A stretch of DNA of 64,000 bases from Palaemon carinicauda. Taxonomy: Eukaryota > Arthropoda > Malacostraca > Decapoda > Palaemonidae. A model generated the notes under the pieces. That model ran no database searches. It was given only the letters and a program-made list of their open reading frames with translations, and had not been told where the DNA came from. Each line of letters begins with the position of its first letter. Within the stretch, counting starts at the first letter, position 1. The position numbers were made by a program, and so were the translations under genes. The DNA is taken from assembly GCF_036898095.1 (NCBI RefSeq), contig NC_090728.1:87351435-87415434 (forward strand). The letters run 5' to 3'. Shown in pieces: positions 60,059-64,000 of this stretch.

Positions 60059-61100
60059 TGAGTGGGAATCTGAAGTTAAAGCACAAATGTGCAAAATGTC
60101 AAATAAACAAATGGTGTGTAGACTTCAAAGAAGGGTGCCCTGCATACCTGCACCGTGATAGTGTATGCCTTTTCTGTAAGCAAGAACAGGAAATAGAAAA
60201 ATTGAAAATTTAAAACCAAGAACTAAGAAAACAATTGAAAGAGGTCAAGTGAAAGTTCCAACATTTAAAAATAAGGAACAAAGACTTCATAGATAAATGA
60301 TGTAGAAAATAGGATTAGTATCCAAGAAATACAAAATATGGTAATATCAAGGACAGAACCTAGAGATGAAATAACCAACAAAAAATAGGGAGTTCATGAA
60401 ACCTACTAGAGGAAGGGCAGCTAAGGCTAAGAAGATTAAACAACTGCCTATAAATGTTAATAACACCAAAAACAGATTCTCCCCCTAGAAGAGAAAGAGG
60501 AAGAAGAGACGTTGTTAATCAGAAACTCTCTGGTAAGGGACCAAAGGGAACACTTCAACCTCAAAAAGAGGAAAAAGGTCAGGTCCTATCCAGGTGCCCA
60601 CGCACAAAAGATAGAAGAAGTGATTGGCAAAACTATAACAGAGAACAGAAAACCCCTACTACTGTTCAAGCACCTGGAAATGACCTATTCCTAAGGAAGG
60701 ATACTGCTGGCCAAACAGAACTTTTGATCAACAAGCTAAAACAACTGTTGAAATGGCTAGAAATAAGACCAATAACACTATAATTATAGGTATTTGCCCA
60801 AGACTCAATGCCAGGAAAGGTTTAAGTCCACACATGCCATAAAAAAAAGAAGTGAAATTTATAGAGCTTTGGGATACTTTCTACAGCAAGAAAAAAATAT
60901 ACAAAAGAGACGGAATACGTATTAATAAAGAAGGCAAGAAAGTATATGGAAACACAATCTCAGGCTGTACAATTACTTAAACACAGTAGACCAAGAACAA
61001 ACTAGACCCTTAGAAAATCCTCCAACAACAAAGAGAGGAAATTTGGCAGAAAACTTGGATTATCCTGATAAAAATAAAACACTAGTAAATCAGGAAAACT
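60059..61100 (+). pseudogene. CR1-like LINE ORF1 (copy 3)
   Basis: Begins MSGNLKLKHKCAKCQ at 60059. The Cys cluster continues with WCVDFKEGC and SVCLFCKQE, the clearest version of this motif in the window. It is stopped soon after. The SGNH-like part follows in broken frames, with APGNDLFLRKD (about 60668) and RRNTY in place of the DGIHFS block of copy 1 (about 60910). Confidence 0.7.
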
Positions 61101-61179
61101 AGCAAACCCACAGAGGAAGAGAGAAATGATGGAAAATTTCTCAGAGTGGCACAACTCATTGCTTAGACAATTACAAACA

Positions 61180-61643
61180 AAATGGAAAACTTCAGGGTAA
61201 TGATAAGGGAAGAACTAGATGTCATGGGCATTACTGAGACCCGGATTCAAGAGAAAACAAAGGATTTTATTGGAGAATATAAATCTCAGGTTTCAAGCTT
61301 TTCTAAAAGGGTTGCCTCACCAAAAAAGGTGGAGGGGTAATGCTGTGTTAAAAATCACTTAAACCCCATAGAAATTGAATTAGATACCAAATGTGAAGTG
61401 ACAGGTGCAAATAATAACACCATAGGAAAAAAAACATGTCAAAACTAGTAATAGACAGACCACCACATCAAACACAAGAACAGGAAGAAGAGCCGTATAG
61501 ACAGCTTGGACAAGAAGTTAACAATAAGCTAGCTGTCCTCATGGGAGACTTCAATGCAGCAGTAAACTGGAACACTATGAATTCTACATCAAAAACAGAG
61601 GGACATAGGCTATTAGAATTTCTCAATAATGAATTCCTCCACC
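61180..61643 (+). pseudogene. CR1-like LINE endonuclease, N-terminal half (copy 3)
   Basis: REELDVMGITETRIQEK opens the domain in one frame. RPPHQTQEQ and MGDFNAAVNWNTMN (about 61540) follow in the frame starting at 61436. The frame then runs on into DIRS DNA, producing a chimeric 145-residue reading with no meaning as a protein. Confidence 0.75.
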
Positions 61644-62885
61644 AGTACCTTGAAGGCAGTTTTGCACTGTGTTTTGGTGTCTTTTATGCTAGGATTGTTG
61701 CTCTTATTCATGCTATTACCCTTATAAGGGTTAGGTCCTTTTGGTTGAAGAGGGACTCCAGGTTTACAGTGATTTTCCGATGTTATCCTACTGATCGGCA
61801 CTTTACCCGATCGAGCCTTTGTGTCGTAGTTCCCCCCGTCCTATTCGGTACATACCCGAACCTGGAGGGTTAGGCCTACTTCCTTTATTCATTTTGTTCT
61901 GATGTTCTCCTGCGTCCCTCTCTTACTGCGTTATTTTAGCTTTATCTAGCTTTATTCTGCATGCCACATAACCTAGTTATTTATTCCTGTTTCGTTATTT
62001 ACCAGTTAGTTATGATCATTCGTTTATGTTGGTATCGCATGGATGTGTGTTGACTAGGTTGGTACTCCTGTCCGTTCGCGGACCCACTTGACCACCTCGT
62101 ACCCCTCCCTGGCTTGTTCTCGCTGTTCCCCCCTTGTGTGGTGCATCCCCCGATATGCCCTCATCCCTCTCCAGGGATACCTAATGTTTCCCCCCCCCCC
62201 TTACCTTATCCCTCCCCAGGGTTACCTCATGTCTCCTTGAGACTTCGGAGATCAGATGTTTGTTTTGGTCGAGTGCGCTCGTCCAATCCCCCCTCATGGA
62301 TACTTCATACTCCCTCCCTTAGAATTGAGCCGAGAACAGCTGTTGGGGTCTTAGCCGAGTTCCCCCATTTCCATGCTTTGTCGTAGCCGTGTTCTCCCTG
62401 CCCACTCTGGTTGGCCCCCGGGGGACCGGGAAGATTACGGCGTGCGTGTTAGGTTCTCTTCTGCGTATTCCCGCGTTATGTAACGTAACATGATTTTTAC
62501 CTATATCCGTAGGCCTGTATCAGTTTGAATCCCAGAGAACCTTCTTTATGTGTTTTGTTAGTGCTTGTCAGTTATGACCCCCCGGTCTAACTCGGCTGTC
62601 TCCCCGGAGCCAACGGAAATAACGCTAACCTTAACAGTTAACTTTATATATATATACATCCCCGGCTCTGACGGGATAGTATATCCTCCTTTTGACGATA
62701 TTATCTTTGGATGATCATAATTTAATTCATTGTTTATACTGGTATTAATTAGTTATATTCATAGTACATTATCCCGGTACCCACCCCGGTTTTTTCTATT
62801 CATAGAATATTATCCCGGTATCCACTCCGGTTAATTTTAAGTTCTCGCCCAAAAATAGATTTTTCCTTCGTCAAAATCCCTTTAT
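61644..62885 (+). mobile_element. DIRS-like 5' leader fragment with terminal motif
   Basis: A GC-richer, pyrimidine-rich leader like that of copy D, ending at 62847-62885 with CTCGCCCAAAAATAGATTTT and TCCTTCGTCAAAATCCC, the complement of the GACGAAGGAAAA core. A roughly 45-base unit is duplicated just before it (TTATCCCGGTACCCACCCCGG and TTATCCCGGTATCCACTCCGG at about 62770 and 62811). No ORF1 is present. The whole piece joins the CR1-like LINE at 61643. Confidence 0.6.
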
Positions 62886-63118
62886 TATTTCATTATCTTT
62901 CAATAATTACTCAATTTACAGGTATTAACAGTTATTTTAGGTATATTGAATGGTTCAAATGTATTCGGCTGGACATTATTTCATTGTGGTTATAGTGCAG
63001 CTTTATTAGAAAATTCAATGTGGCGTTTTGGTAAGGTTTGGAACGAATTAGGAAATTTATGTGAAATGTAACCCATAACACAAAATTTTCACGAAACGAA
63101 AGTCCCTCCAGAGCTAAT
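62886..63118. mobile_element. Fragment related to the element nested at 25095-25610 (inverted)
   Basis: GGTTCAAATGTATTCGGCTG (62951) and CATTGTGGTTATAGTGCAGC are complements of sequence at 25210-25275. Homology stops at CTCTGGAGG...AATTAT near 63118 and at about AATTAG 25102 in the other copy, which fixes a shared element end. Confidence 0.6.
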
Positions 63119-63124
63119 TATTGT

Positions 63125-63672
<548 letters not shown>

Positions 63673-63675
<3 letters not shown>

Positions 63676-64000
63676 GCCCCCTGTGGCCGCAGGGGCATAA
63701 AAACAATTAGAATAGCGCCAACGTTATCCCTGCGTGTCGTAAGAGGCGACTAAAAGGGACGGGACGAGGGGACTGGGAACCCCCTCTCCTGGAGCTGGGG
63801 GAAAGTGACTCCTACCCGCAATCTAGTTTTGGGGTGTTTGAATGTACGTGGATGTAGTACGATAGAGTAAATGATGTGAAATTGGAAGTATGTTTAGGAA
63901 TAGAAAGATGGATGTATTGGCCTTGTGTGAGACAAAGATAAAAGAAAAGGGTGAAGTGATGTTTGGTGAAATGTCTGGTAGTGTGTCTGGGATTGAAAGG
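63673..64000 (+). mobile_element. RTE-like LINE 5' end, running off the window
   Basis: TGCCCCCTGTGGCCGCAGGG (a small hairpin, about 63676-63695), then a GC-rich leader with CCCTGCGTGTCGTAAGAGGCGAC. After about 63880 coding-like sequence reads RNRKMDVLALCETKI, the start of an apurinic-type endonuclease. It is the 5' part missing from the copy at 3797-6775 and may belong to the same family. It lies directly against the (TA)n array. Confidence 0.7.

Larger units (their letters stand above)
59990..61643 (+). mobile_element. CR1-like LINE copy 3, ORF1 and endonuclease start (plus strand)
   Basis: Same family as 1-1711 and 7379-9420, opposite strand. ORF1 and the first half of the endonuclease are present. 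The element stops abruptly at about 61643, within NNEFLHQ, where the DIRS leader begins. The other copies continue WFDKPTRGNN at this point. Confidence 0.82.

Noticed and set aside
61436..61873. 145-residue open frame
   Set aside because: First half is LINE endonuclease, second half is read-through into DIRS leader; a chimeric artefact.

Overview
The window is eukaryotic and almost certainly from an arthropod with a large, repeat-rich genome. The long (TA)n, (GA)n/(CT)n arrays, DIRS-type tyrosine-recombinase retroelements, RTE- and CR1-like LINEs and Tigger/pogo transposons together suggest a decapod crustacean. That is inference from repeat style; no species marker is present. There are no bacterial genes, CRISPR arrays or convincing tRNA/rRNA genes.

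One host gene is recognisable. Four exons on the minus strand (52330-52552, 51898-52091, 18619-18777, 11455-11652) splice in frame into a continuous segment of GBF1 (garz in flies), the Sec7-family ARF guanine-nucleotide exchange factor of the Golgi. The intron between exons 2 and 3 is about 33.1 kb and the next is about 7 kb. Nearly everything from 11.7 to 51.9 kb is transposable-element DNA inside those introns. The rest is intron or flank of the same gene.

Layout. 1-1.7 kb: 5' half of a CR1-like LINE (minus). 1.9-9.4 kb: a second copy, split by a 3.9-kb element with TTAA target duplication (3517-7378) that itself carries a 5'-truncated RTE-like LINE (plus). 9.9-11.2 kb: an inverted pair of Penelope-like ends, then a 24-bp palindromic minisatellite. 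13.2-17.9 kb: a decayed Tigger element sitting in (TA)n, itself containing a second TTAA element. 23.2-28 kb: an RTE-like LINE (minus) split by another copy of that TTAA element. 28.6-50.5 kb: four DIRS-like elements in alternating orientation (A plus, B minus, D plus, C minus); C is interrupted by a nearly intact Tigger (46389-50309). 53-54.8 kb: another RTE-like LINE. 55-58.2 kb: a decayed, different DIRS-like element. 60-62.9 kb: CR1-like LINE 5' part joined to a DIRS 5' leader. 63.1-63.7 kb: a large (TA)n array. 63.7-64 kb: the 5' end of an RTE-like element running off the window.

No element appears fully functional: every ORF examined carries nonsense codons, frameshifts or catalytic-residue changes. 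The most informative points are (i) target sites that rejoin reading frames when insertions are removed, giving a relative insertion order, (ii) the alternating DIRS cluster with palindromic junctions, and (iii) a Cys/His-rich ORF1 exon bounded by phase-0 splice sites in two DIRS copies.
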